Positions 12,401 to 34,900 of a stretch of DNA of 64,000 nt are shown piece after piece. This DNA is from Trebouxia sp. TZW2008 (Eukaryota > Chlorophyta > Trebouxiophyceae > Trebouxiales > Trebouxiaceae): positions 62,001 through 126,000 of the forward strand of contig BDIU01000005.1 in the NCBI GenBank assembly GCA_002118135.1, given 5' to 3'. The notes under the pieces are model-generated. The model did no database searches. It had not been told where the DNA came from and saw only the letters and a program-made list of their open reading frames with translations. The position numbers and the translations under genes were made by a program. Numbering within the stretch: position 1 is the first letter of the stretch; each line of letters opens with the position of its first letter.

Positions 12401-15102
12401 ACACGCATGTGAGGTGCAGTCACGGAAGCACCCCCAGTGGACATCACAGCATATCTGAGCCAACAGGCTCAACATGTTGACGTCGAGTTCCCTTCAAGAA
12501 ATGTTGTGGCATGGTCACTGATGTTGCCACACATGTCTGCTGCACAGGTTCTTGGGATAGGACTCTGACGCTATGGTACAAGCCAGGTCTTCAGCGTTTT
12601 GCAGGCAGCAGTGTAACTTCCAATGAATGACCGTCAACAGCACGAATGAGCCAACAGACTCAGCATATTGACATAAATAGTACCACTTGAGAAGAAATGC
12701 CTTCAACAAATAATGCCACACGTGTCTGCTGCACAGGGTTTTGGGATGAGACTCTAAGGCTGTTCACAGACCAGGTGTCAAAGCTGTTTGAAAATTGACC
12801 ATCGACAGCATGCATGAGCCAACAGGCTCAGCATGCTGACATATCATTCCACTCGAGCAGAACTTCCTTGAGTCATATTGCCGCACATGTCTGATGCACA
12901 GGTTCTTGGGATGAGACTCTGAGGCTGTGGCACAGGCCAGGGCATCCCAGCAATGCCCCAAGGGCAGCTGCGCTTGAAGAGGCAGGCGAAGGCAGCCCAG
13001 TGAAGGTCAGCTCTCCTATCATCAACAGCTGCACCTCATGTTTGTGTCATTTCCGAGCAGTGCCTGTGCTTGTCCTCCGTTTGCGTGATACTGCTTTCCC
13101 TGTGATGTATAGCTGCAGCTCATGCTGTGTCACTTCCATGCATTGCATATGCTTGTCCTCAGTCCACATGATGCTGCTCTCCTGTCATGTACAGCTGCAG
13201 CTCATGCTGTGTCACTTCTGAGCATTGCCTGTGCTTGTCCTCAGTCCACATGATGCTGCTCTCCTGTCATCTACAGCTGCACCTCATGCTGTGTCACTTC
13301 CGAGCATTGCCTGTGCTTGTCCTCAGTTTGCGTGATACTGCTCTCCTGTGTTCTACAGCTGCACCTCATGCTGTGTCACTTCCGAGCATTGCACGTGCTT
13401 GTCCTCAGTCCACATGATGCTGCTCTCCTGTCATGTACAGCTGCAGCTCATGCTGTGTCACTTCTGAGCATTGCCTGTGATTGTTCTCAGTCTGCGTGAT
13501 ACTGCTGTTCTGTGTTCTACAGCTGCACCTCATGCTGTGTCACTTCTGAGCTTTGCCTGTGCCTGTCCTCAGTTTGCGTGATACTGCTCTCCTGTGTTCT
13601 ACAGCTGCACATCACGCTGTGTTACTTCTGAGCTTTGCCTTTTGTTGTTGACAATGCACGCAACATTGCTCTTGCAGCGCTGCATAGCCTTTCATCCTTA
13701 TTTAAAGCTGTCAAGCAGTCTTGGCATTGACTGTTGTTTCATGTGGTTTGTACACCTATCCAATGACATTGTCAGTCCACATGAGCATGCACTGCTTCAC
13801 CATTGGCAGTCAGACTTGTTGGCTTGCAAGCAGATTTTGAAATCTCTCAAGGTCATCCAATGCACGGTCATGTGCTGAGGGTACCAGGGGCGCTATTGCA
13901 TGTCTTCAATGCGCAATCAGCCAGCTGGAAAAGCTTTCAGAACGAAGTGGCAACATTCAACAAGGAGAAAACCTCCATAGTGAAGCTTAACATCACTCAA
14001 CATAGGTTCCTGTGCTGTGGTGATGCAGGGGCCAACTAGCGCTACCAAGCCACCAGCCAACCTGCCGCCATTGGAGGTGCCCAAGTCACTGCAGGATGTG
14101 AAGACTGACCTGGTGCAGCTCTTCCTCACCAACATGGCCAGTGATGAGGTACAGGGAAAAAACCAAGTCAGTCCCAGGCGTGCTGAATATGTGTCAAGCC
14201 ATGCGTTCATGGATGTTACCACTACTTAATGTCTATGGGGACTGTTTTCTGTGAGAACAAATGCGATGCACTTAAAGTCTCTGGCTTTAGTGAGACTACA
14301 CAATATTGTGCTGCTGTAGTTGCAGTAAAGCGCTGCAAGCAGAGCCGTCACCTTAAGGCAAGGACCTGAGCAACATAGGCACTCAGAAGCAGCTTGTGTC
14401 TCTCCCGCAACATTACAATCTGCTTGTTTTGCTTGCTGTCAAGGATTCGAATGTATGTTGTATCGGTGTGCAGATGGGTGTGAGGCAGGAGACGCCTTTG
14501 GCTGACATGTCAGGCCTGGGGTCGCAGCTACGAGACCTAGACCGCAAGCTGGTCAAGGACCTTGAAGTTGCCGTGCCAGAGAAGCTCACAATCAAGCGGT
14601 GAGTGGTTGCCTTGTGAGCGTATATGTTGCTGTACATGTTGTCAAGGACATTGTGTCTTTGCATCATTTTACGACAGCCGTCAGAGTCACTCTTACAGCG
14701 TGCAGCCAAGCAGATTAGACCTTGTAGACAGAGAAATGCTGCTCGCTGCAGCAGAATCGGATGCTGCTAGCAGCTCTGTATTTAAGCTAGTCTGTCAGCA
14801 AGCGGGGTGATCAGTATCAGTGTTGTGTTGCCAAATTGCTGAGCGCTTGATGCTCATGGGGCTTTCGTGAAGCTTTCAGTAGCACGCTTCAGGTATTGCA
14901 ACCATGCATGCAAGGCTGGATGGACACAAACACATTAACATGGTGCAGGCCTGGCAAGCAAGGCATCCCTTTCTCGAACATGAGCAGAAGCCAAAGACGT
15001 GCTGCTCGACAGAAACCAGACCCCAATCAGAGGCAGTACGGACCCCGCCAGTCGTCCATTCAGTCTGTAGAATCCACCAGATCTGCCAAGTCGCAAGTTT
15101 GA
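3483..15102 (+). CDS. Large multi-WD40-repeat protein (about 17-18 exons)
   Basis: Phase-consistent exons: 3605-3835, 3964-4059, 4620-4769, 5348-5623, 5957-6078, 6764-6910, 7316-7438, 7717-7839, 8633-8844, 9439-9584, 9986-10114, 10498-10603, 11486-11665, 12902-13005, 14029-14148, 14474-14598 and 14949-15102, totalling 848 codons including stop. About a dozen WD signatures are readable, such as CLIKAWD, TIRVWSD, CVKVWSLEG, TIRLWDLH, FAYVWDA and TLRLWHRPG, enough for two beta-propellers. A basic tail ending in SQV follows. Such proteins are protein-interaction scaffolds; I cannot name the orthologue. A tentative first exon is 3483-3556, starting MELVRV, but its junction to 3605 is not canonical, so the start is uncertain. 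The intron after 4059 is GC-AG. Many introns are packed with degenerate copies of the neighbouring exon. Confidence 0.88.
4442..4470. repeat. (CAGT)n simple repeat
   Basis: About seven CAGT/CAGC units lie in the intron between WD40 exons 3964-4059 and 4620-4769. This is a short microsatellite with no sign of function. Confidence 0.85.
6314..6830 (+). repeat. Echo array of WD40 exon 5' edge, five copies
   Basis: Copies of a roughly 45-90 bp block containing GGGCTGCAGCCAGGGATGC begin near 6314, 6412, 6508, 6638 and 6764. The last is the real start of exon 6764-6910; the others lie upstream in its intron. Copies 1, 2 and 4 keep the CAG acceptor just before the block, while copy 3 has lost it. 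Spacing is about 98, 97, 130 and 125 bp, so the repeated unit includes intron sequence. Confidence 0.9.
7985..8632 (+). repeat. Echo array of the QRKVSVEAVQ exon
   Basis: Upstream of the true exon 8633-8844 there are about six degraded copies of its first 60-100 bases, near 8010, 8095, 8190, 8275, 8355 and 8495. The copies near 8355 and 8495 still follow a TAG acceptor and keep much of the coding phase (for example QRKVSVEAVKGLLAG). Older copies carry stops and small indels. Confidence 0.88.
9172..9438 (+). repeat. Two tandem near-copies of WD40 exon 9439-9584
   Basis: Two blocks with a period near 134 bp precede the functional exon. Both encode HEGKVTGLALLP and then diverge: the WD core SHDRTIRLWD of the real exon reads SHDHITWLWA and runs into a stop in both. 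They share changes with each other that the functional copy lacks, so one is probably derived from the other. Confidence 0.9.
11160..11485 (+). repeat. Short degenerate repeats carrying acceptor-like TGCAGG
   Basis: The 300 bases before exon 11486-11665 consist of diverged 20-40 bp units around GGTGGCTACTGGTTACTG, several preceded by TGCAG or TACAG. The real exon begins TGCAG then GTGGTTCTGTG, so the units resemble repeated copies of the acceptor and the first exon bases. Confidence 0.7.
11775..12150 (+). repeat. Echo array of exon 3' edge (IDYVPEKGLYVTG) with donor sites
   Basis: Four diverged copies of the last 50-60 bases of exon 11486-11665 follow it in the intron, near 11780-11840, 11880-11932, 12000-12045 and 12100-12140. 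The first two keep a donor directly after the coding end (CACAG or TACAG followed by GTACGC or GTATGC). The last two have lost it. Confidence 0.88.
12549..12775 (+). repeat. Two micro-exon echoes of the SWDETLRLW exon
   Basis: Two 38-nt segments, about 12549-12586 and 12737-12774, copy the start of exon 12902-13005 and encode SWDRTLTLWYKP and FWDETLRLFTDQ. Each is bounded by a CACAG acceptor and an AG/GT donor. The surrounding roughly 180 bp of intron is duplicated too. Confidence 0.85.
13020..13640 (+). repeat. 82-bp tandem repeat, eight copies
   Basis: The marker CATGCTGTGTCAC recurs at 13121, 13203, 13285, 13367, 13449, 13531 and, with a base change, 13613, preceded by a diverged copy near 13037. 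The spacing is 82 bp throughout after the first interval. The array starts about 15 bases inside the intron after exon 12902-13005. Copies alternate slightly between two subtypes (GTGTTCTACAG and GTCATGTACAG). Confidence 0.95.
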
Positions 15103-16224
15103 CCACAGAAGTATTTTGTCAGCCTCAAGCCTGACTGCTGCATTCATGCAGGCGTTCCAGTAGATGTGCTTTGTTCTAATTCTTTGGTAAATAGACTCGG
15201 TTCACGTCAGATCTGTGCTTCAAGGGCTCAACTTGTAAACAAGCATGCAATGACTTCGTGCACATCAATCAAATTTGTGCACAGTTGTGCAAAGGTCGAG
15301 AATGCAACAGCGTGAGTATCAGCTAGGCATTAGCAGTCAGAACCAGACCTCCACAAATGTTGCTGAGTCCGGAAGTGTGGTCAGCAATAGGTGATTCTGT
15401 GCAACCAAGCAGCTCATTGGGTTACACTACTAGCCGATTTTGCATTTTGTTCCAGATTCACTTTACAGTGTCCTGCTGTATGGGCAGCACGCCATGGCTC
15501 ATCTTGGCCTCCGCATGACAGCTCTGAACATCAAGCCAATCATGCTTCCTGGGTATGCTGAAGCAGAATGCTCAAATGCAGCTCTGACATAATGCTATCG
15601 CAGCCAATATGTTGCCCATTAGTGTGTTCTGTCAGTGATGTGGGGAATGAGGGATTTTGCCGAAGCAAATTGCTGAATGCAGCTCTGACACAATGCTATC
15701 GTAGCCAGTAGGTTGCCCATCTGTGTGTTCTGTCAGTGATTTGGGGCATGAGGGCTGTTGCAGAATCACTCAGCAGTTGTTGCATCCATTCCACTGCATC
15801 CTCATCACTCATATCCAATCTGAGCTTTTCCTGCAGCAATCATGGAGCAAGTCAGGCTTGACAGGCAAAGTTCGGGTGTATGCGTTACGCATTGCACTGC
15901 ATGCTTATTGCTTAAATGCAACCTGAGCAATCATGTAGCAGGTCATGCTTGACAAGTAACAGCTATGGTGCATGACGCAGCGTAATAATTGTGCCTATGA
16001 GTGACAGGCTATAGAGCAAGGCAATCCACTCTTCACACTAAAAGCACAGCTCTCATGGCAGCAAAACAGAGGCCTTCTTCAGAGTGCTCAAGCAAACTCA
16101 CCTGAAGCGTGGAGCATGGCTTGCTCTGGGTCTTGTCACACGTCTTGGATGGCAGCACCAGCCATCAAATGAAACAGCTTCAGATGTGATGTTTCTGACA
16201 GTAAAGTCATGCAGTCAAAGTCAC
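15103..16224. other. Convergent intergenic region with duplicated block and one exon-like stretch
   Basis: This lies between the WD40 stop and the last identified VPS34 exon. A plus-strand stretch at about 15466-15551 reads LLYGQHAMAHLGLRMTALN, is preceded by acceptor-like AG and followed by GTATGC, and may be an orphan exon; I cannot name it. A block of about 115 bp is duplicated (15551-15660 and 15668-15775). Part of the VPS34 exon end is echoed at 16100-16145 on the minus strand. The expected terminal VPS34 exon was sought here and not found. Confidence 0.45.
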
Positions 16225-28553
<12,329 letters not shown>

Positions 28554-28956
28554 TAATCACGCATTATACATCCGGCAGATCATCGAAGTTACATGCCGGT
28601 TCGATTGCGCAGATTCGAACAACAACAGCACATGCATGTGTTTCGGTGATCAAGCCGGCATCCACCAGACAAACTGATGAAAACAGTAGCGTTACGTGTT
28701 TGCGTCAAGCCTGCAACTTCGACGAGTTGACAGATTTCTTTGACGCAAAGATCTTTTTCCTACGAAGGCCCTCGTTTATGTGTGTAAGCGTTTCGCTTCC
28801 GAAACGCTCCGAGAGCTCACAGAGTGCTTCGAGCGTGCCCGCAATGCTGCAGCAAATACGAGCAAGCACGCGGCAGGATGCTTTGAGACAGCAAGAGGAC
28901 ATGCACGCCACGCTGCTGACGGCCGCCTATAGCTTGAGCAGCGACACCGGTGTTTG
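28554..28956. promoter_or_regulatory. Divergent promoter region, VPS34 and DNAJC3
   Basis: About 400 bp separate the two start codons, so this should contain both 5' UTRs and promoters. No canonical ER-stress element (CCAAT-N9-CCACG) is visible on either strand. A plus-strand open frame crosses the region but has no recognisable family and I do not call it a gene. Confidence 0.55.
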
Positions 28957-31900
28957 ATGAGGGTTTGCACAGCTTGGCAATTCGCTTGTTGCTTACTCTT
29001 TGTCGGTGAGCGCTCTTGAGACGTAACAGCATTGCGAAATCAGATATGACACGCTTCCTTTGTCTCAGATGAGTGTCCAGCACTTGAGAATTGCAGTCTG
29101 TTTGGAGGACCGTCTCTTGATCTGATGCAGGCTCGGCTCGATCAAAGAGCGTAGGCGAAGTCCTGAAGGCTGGAGATCGCGCCATATCCGCTGGACATTA
29201 TACCTCAGCAGTTGACTTGTACAGCTCGGCAATCCGTCAGGACAATGCGTCTGCTATGCTGTTTCTCAAGAGGGCAGCTGCGTATGTCAGCCTGGCTCAG
29301 CACGGTATGGCCTTGAGAGACCTCAACACAGCTGTTGAGCTGGACAGCAAGCATATCCAAGGCTATCTACATAGGTACACACTGCACACCCAGACAGCCA
29401 AGCAACCGCAAGCCTGCTTCTCACAGGCAATCACTTCATATTGAGCTGCCCAGCCTGCCTAAAAAGAAAGTGCTCTTTGAACCTAGATAGCTTTAGTCTG
29501 TTCAACAGTTGACCTCCGGAGGTCTGCCTGCTGATTATCAGCAGTGTGTATGCTGGCGGTTGATGTCATGAGCCTTCATCATGACACTTTGTTCATCATG
29601 CAGAGGGAGGCTGCTGAGATCAACCTGTGACTTCACAGCAGCTGAAGATGACTTTGAGACCATTCTGCGCTTGAAGCCAACCCACAAGGGTGCAGCAAAG
29701 GAGCTCGGGTTGCTGCAGCAAGGCCGCCAAGCTCTGGAACAAGCTCTTGCCAGCAAGTACACACACTAGTGTTCAAGCGTTCTACACACTGCATGTGCAC
29801 ATGGTGCTGCAGGACAAAGCAAATTGACATCTATCTTCAAGTGTTCAAGCTGCATTCCACATGCCACATGCATTTAGCACAACACTGCCTTGTCTCTTTG
29901 CTGGTTCCTGCTGCTGCACAGTTTGTAAGCACCATGACTGAAGCATGTGTAGATTGTTGCATATGCACCTAATGTACCAGGCCAGGGCAAATGTCATGCA
30001 CATGCATTTCTTTAAGCTGCATTCCACAAATTGCACGATTCACCACAATGCTGCCGTCCATGCTGTCACTGCTGCTAGCAAGTTTGTAGACGCCCTCACC
30101 CAGGCATGTGCACCTTATGCATCAGGCTAAGACTCATTGGCAGACACCCATCTGGCTCACTTGAGGACAAATCAGGGTTGTTCATCCTCAGCTGAGGTGG
30201 AAGGATTTCTGCCAATGCACCATTTCCGCTGCATCAGGTGCACATGCACCAGAAAAGGATCATATGAATTGCAGACCAAGCTGGATTTGTGATACTTGTT
30301 GCATTTTGGCTTCCAGGATATTGGCACCTGTCACAAGAGACTCTGGACAGTTGCTTGATGTGGCAGGTATTATGCTGCTCCAGAATAAACTGTACTTTTC
30401 ATCCTGCAATATTTGCAACAGAAGGTGTGTGTGCAGCGAACTGCCAGCCTGAAAAGCAAATGCCTGTTGTGGCATTTTGATTTGACAGGTGGCATCAGAG
30501 GCAAATGCAAATGCAAATCAAGATCTGACCAGGCTTCATTCCTTCATCTTGAGCTTGTGGGAATGATGACAGCAGCGGGTACTGAACCTCGGAAGGACCT
30601 GGATTGCATCTGCATCTGTTTCTAATGTGCACTGCCTTGGCGACACCAAGTAGAGCTCAGAAACTTGCAACAGACAATGTGTTTCTATATTTTCAGCTGT
30701 CACACAACACACTTGATTGTGACATCCAACACAGGCTGCGCAGGTGAATAGGAAAAGTGGTAAACATCACGATGACTGCCATATACACACGGGAAATGTT
30801 CTGACCTTGATTGCTGAAGGATCAACACACAGAACCTGGCTTGTTCTCTTGCAGAGGCTCTGTGAGTGCTGCCCAAACACAAAGGGCGCTGACAGCAGCG
30901 TTTGAGGCTCAGCTGTACCGATGCCAAGTTCCGCTCATGCTAGGGGACCAAGACTATGCATGTGAGCCGCTGCTGCTGAAGGGTTGCGAAAGCCAACGGT
31001 TTTGATTGTGCAGGGGCTCTGTGAGGACAACCCAAAAAGGCGCTGACAGCAGTGTTTGACATGGCGTCAAGAGAATTAACCTGGCTTGCTGCCTTGCAGG
31101 GGCTCACTGCACCCCACATCAAGAAGACATTGGCGTCACTGTCTGATACGGCATCAAACATTTCAACCTGGCTTGCTGTGTTGCAGGGGCTCTGTGACTG
31201 CTGCTCAGACCAAAAGGGCATTAGCAGCAGTCTTTGAGGTGGCTCCCAGCTGCACAGACGCCAAGCTACTGCAAGCTGAGCTCATGCTGGAAGAGCGAGA
31301 CTATGGAGGTCAGCCCATGCTGCTGCCCTGTTTTGTTTGACTGCCTCACGCCCGCACTGCCTCATGCACTTGTCGCTCGCTCACTCACTCGCTCGCTCCA
31401 CCGCCTATGCCTGAATGACAATAGCACGCCCAAGCCCACTTGACCACCACATGTGCTAATCAAAATTCTGATATGCCTGACTTTCTTAGCTGTCAACACA
31501 AGCTGAGCATTGTCTGCTTTGGGCCTGAATTATGACAAGAGTGCCCATCGTGTCTGATGACCGCGACAGGCATCATGCTTTGCAGGTGTTGTAGCCATGC
31601 TGGGTGTGCTGCTGAAAGGCCAGCACGACAATGTGCAGGCTCTTTTCCTGAGCCTGAGGGAAAATTCTCTCTTCTTTCTGAATGACCAAAGCGCCGCTTT
31701 GCTGAGGCGCTCAACTCTTAAAGTAGTTTTTGTCTACTACATGATGCATGATTTGCAGGTGTGGTGGCCATGCTGGGTGTGCTGCTGAAAGGCCAGCACG
31801 ACAATGTGCAGGCTCTTTTCCTGAGGGGCAAGTCTTACTTTTACCTAGATGATCAAAGCATGGCCAAGCGCCATTTTGGTGAGGCGCTCAAGTACAGCCC

Positions 31901-34900
31901 TGAGCACAAACAAGTCAAGGCAGAGTTTGCCAAAGTGAAGAGCCTATACAAAAAGAAAGCACAGGTCAGACAAAAATCTCCCAGCAGCAATGTGTGTTGT
32001 TCGTAAGACTGGTGTCAGATGAAGCACACTCATAGGAGCAGCAGAGTTATTGAGTATAGCTGAGATGCTGCTCAGCAGATGCATAACAGTGCAACCCTCA
32101 GCTAAGCTACGCAGACAGGCCGTTTGACCTTTCCAAAGCTTCACTTTACTTGTTGCCCTGCTGGGAACATCAGGCAGGATATGCATGCCATGCTGAAACA
32201 TTCCATACACGTCAGCAGAATGCTGAAGCTTTGCCACACATTCACACGCAACAGAAAATGGTCTGCTATACAGTTCTTACCAAAAGGCAGCGCACTGGGG
32301 GGCTGGTGCAGACGCTCAAACACAAAGCAAAATGACCGACGCTTATCACATCGCCCTTTGCATACAGGCAACAGCCAAGCAGGGTTGAGTTTGCATCCCT
32401 GCGGCGCCATCTCTCACACCAGTACTGATGTTCACATCTATCAACAATGATTTGGGGCACAAGGAACTTCAATTTGGCCATAGTCCAACAACTCTGAATG
32501 CAGGCGGAGGATGCTGAAGGGAAAAAGGACTGGTCCACTGCGGAGAGGCTGTATGCTGAGGCCACCTCCATTGACACTGCTGCAACTCTCATCAATGCTG
32601 CGCTGTGTCATTGGCTGACAGCGGTTGGTGAACTGTAGGCAGAAGAAGCAGAGGGAGCAAAAGACTGGTCCTCCGCAGAGAGGCTGTATGCTGAAGCCAC
32701 CTCCATTGACACTGCTGCAACTCTCATCAATACTGCTCTATGGCTGGGCCTTTGCCGCACCAGGTAATATTGCTCATGCTGACATTCATTAACAACATTG
32801 CCCGCAACACTGCACATTCTCCATGCTCTGCCATCAACTGCTTAGGGTGCTGTCGCGTTGCATACAGCGTGATTTGCATTGCATGGAATGTATGCAACAA
32901 TGTTTTGGAGTAGTGCTGCTCAAGTCATTGTTCAGCTTGATCAGGATCCTCAAGAACAAATGCTTGCAAGACAGGCCAGGTATATAGACAGCAAGTCTTC
33001 ATGATACAAGGACCCCACCTCCCTCCATGCTCAATCAATATAAATGGTTTAGGATAGTACAGGACCAAAATGGTCGGAGACAATAGACTGCTCCAGTACA
33101 TACCTAGCTGGGCCTGCTGAGCCTGTCTAGCACACGTTTAGAACAAATGAATAAATGAAGTCGTCATCTGCCATGCAGATTCATGCTGCAAGTTAGGACA
33201 TGCTTCTGTGCAGCATCCAAGCAACTGATGTCACCAGAGCACAGCTTCATCCCATATTGTGAAGACTCTGGCTACGTCAGCTCAATGATTGGTTTGTCTG
33301 CGCCAGGTGGCACCTCGAGACAAGTGACAGCTGTATAGAAGCATGCAACCAAGCTCTGGCCCTGCAACCTGACAGTGTGGACGCGATCAAATACAAGGTC
33401 TGCAGTTGTCTTATTCTGTCCTGTTCTGTTCAAATCTTGCCTTATATTGACAGCATCTTGCTTCCTGTCTTGAGGTAGGGTTTAGCTACAGCAACGCAGC
33501 AGCACCCTAAGCAGTTGATGGCAAAGCACGGAGAGCGTGCAGTGTTGAGCGCAATGTTGTTGCATTCAACAGGACTGCAGTTCTGCAGCCCTGCAGCGCT
33601 GCGCCCTGACAAGCAGCAACATTTGCTGTCAAGCACAGCATGTGGTGCTGATGTTCAGGGCGCACATCACTGCGAGGCTACACTTCCCACACAAAGTTGG
33701 TGGTAATGGGCTGACAGTGTGCAGTGATGAAAGCAATGCTGTTATCTCATGCTGCCTGGCATTTCTGCTGCCCTGCAGCATTGTGCCCTCAGAACCATCA
33801 GCATGTCTGCACTAGAGGAATGCACCACTACATTGGGCAGTTGGTGGCAAGGCGCTAGATTTGCTCAAGTGTGACAGCAATGCTGTTGTCTCATGCTGCC
33901 AGGCATTTTTGCAGCTCTGCAGCATTGTGCATTGAGTACGAGCAGCATAGAGGCACTATAGCAATGCATCACTGAATTGAGCTGTTGCTGGCAGTGATGA
34001 TTGTAGTGAATGAGGACAATCTTGCTGCATCGAAGAGCCCTGCACTTCTGCAGCGCTACAGTGTCTGGCCCTGAGTACCATCAGCAGATGCTGTACTTGC
34101 CAGCAAGCACTGTATTTGCTGCTGGAATTCAGGGCACACAGCTGCACTTGCTGCACAGAGTTGCTGGCAATCGGCTGAAAATGTGTGATTGTGAGGGCGA
34201 CGCTGTTGTCTCATGCTGCCTGGCATTTCTGCAGCCCTGCAACATTGTTCGCTCAGAAGCACCAGCATGTCTGCACTAGAGGAATGCACCACTACATTGA
34301 GCCATTGATGGTAAAGCACAGAAAGTGTGGAGATGATGGCAATGTTGTTGCTCTGAAGAGCCCTGCAGTTTTGCAGCCCTGCGGCATTGCGCCCTGAGAA
34401 CCAGCAACATTTGCTGTCAAGCACAGCATGTGCTGTTGAGCTTCAAGGGGCAAGGCTGCTCTTGCCACTCGACGTCTGCGGAAATGGGCTGAGAGTGTGC
34501 AGTGGTGAAAGCAATATTGTTGTCTCATGCTGCCTGGCATTTCTGCAGCCATTCAGCATTGTCTTCTCAGAACCATCAGCATGTCTGCACTAGAGCAAGG
34601 CATTACTACATTGAGCCATTGATGGCAGTGAGCTGGGAGTCTGTAGTAGAAAGGGCAACGCCATTGCAGTCAAGAGCCCTGCAGTTCTGCAGCCCTGCCG
34701 CATTGCGCCCTGAAAACCAGCAACATTTGCTGTCAAGTACAGCATGTGGTGTTGAGGTTCAAGGCGCAAGGCTGCACTTGCCACACAAGGTTGGTAGCAA
34801 CGGGCTGACAGTGTGCAATGTGAGAGCAATGCTGTTGTCTCATGCTGCCTGGCATTTCTGCAGCCCTGCAGCATTGTTCCCTCAGAACCATCAGCATGTC

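Noticed and set aside
28590..28630. GGTTCGATTGC and GATTCGAAC resembling tRNA T-loops
   Set aside because: No acceptor, D or anticodon stems can be folded around them at tRNA distances.
29905..30130. Possible extra DNAJC3 exons (KFVDALTQACAP and a similar upstream copy)
   Set aside because: Exon 29604-29756 joins exon 31187-31308 in phase without them and gives the expected length. They look like echoes or chance frames.
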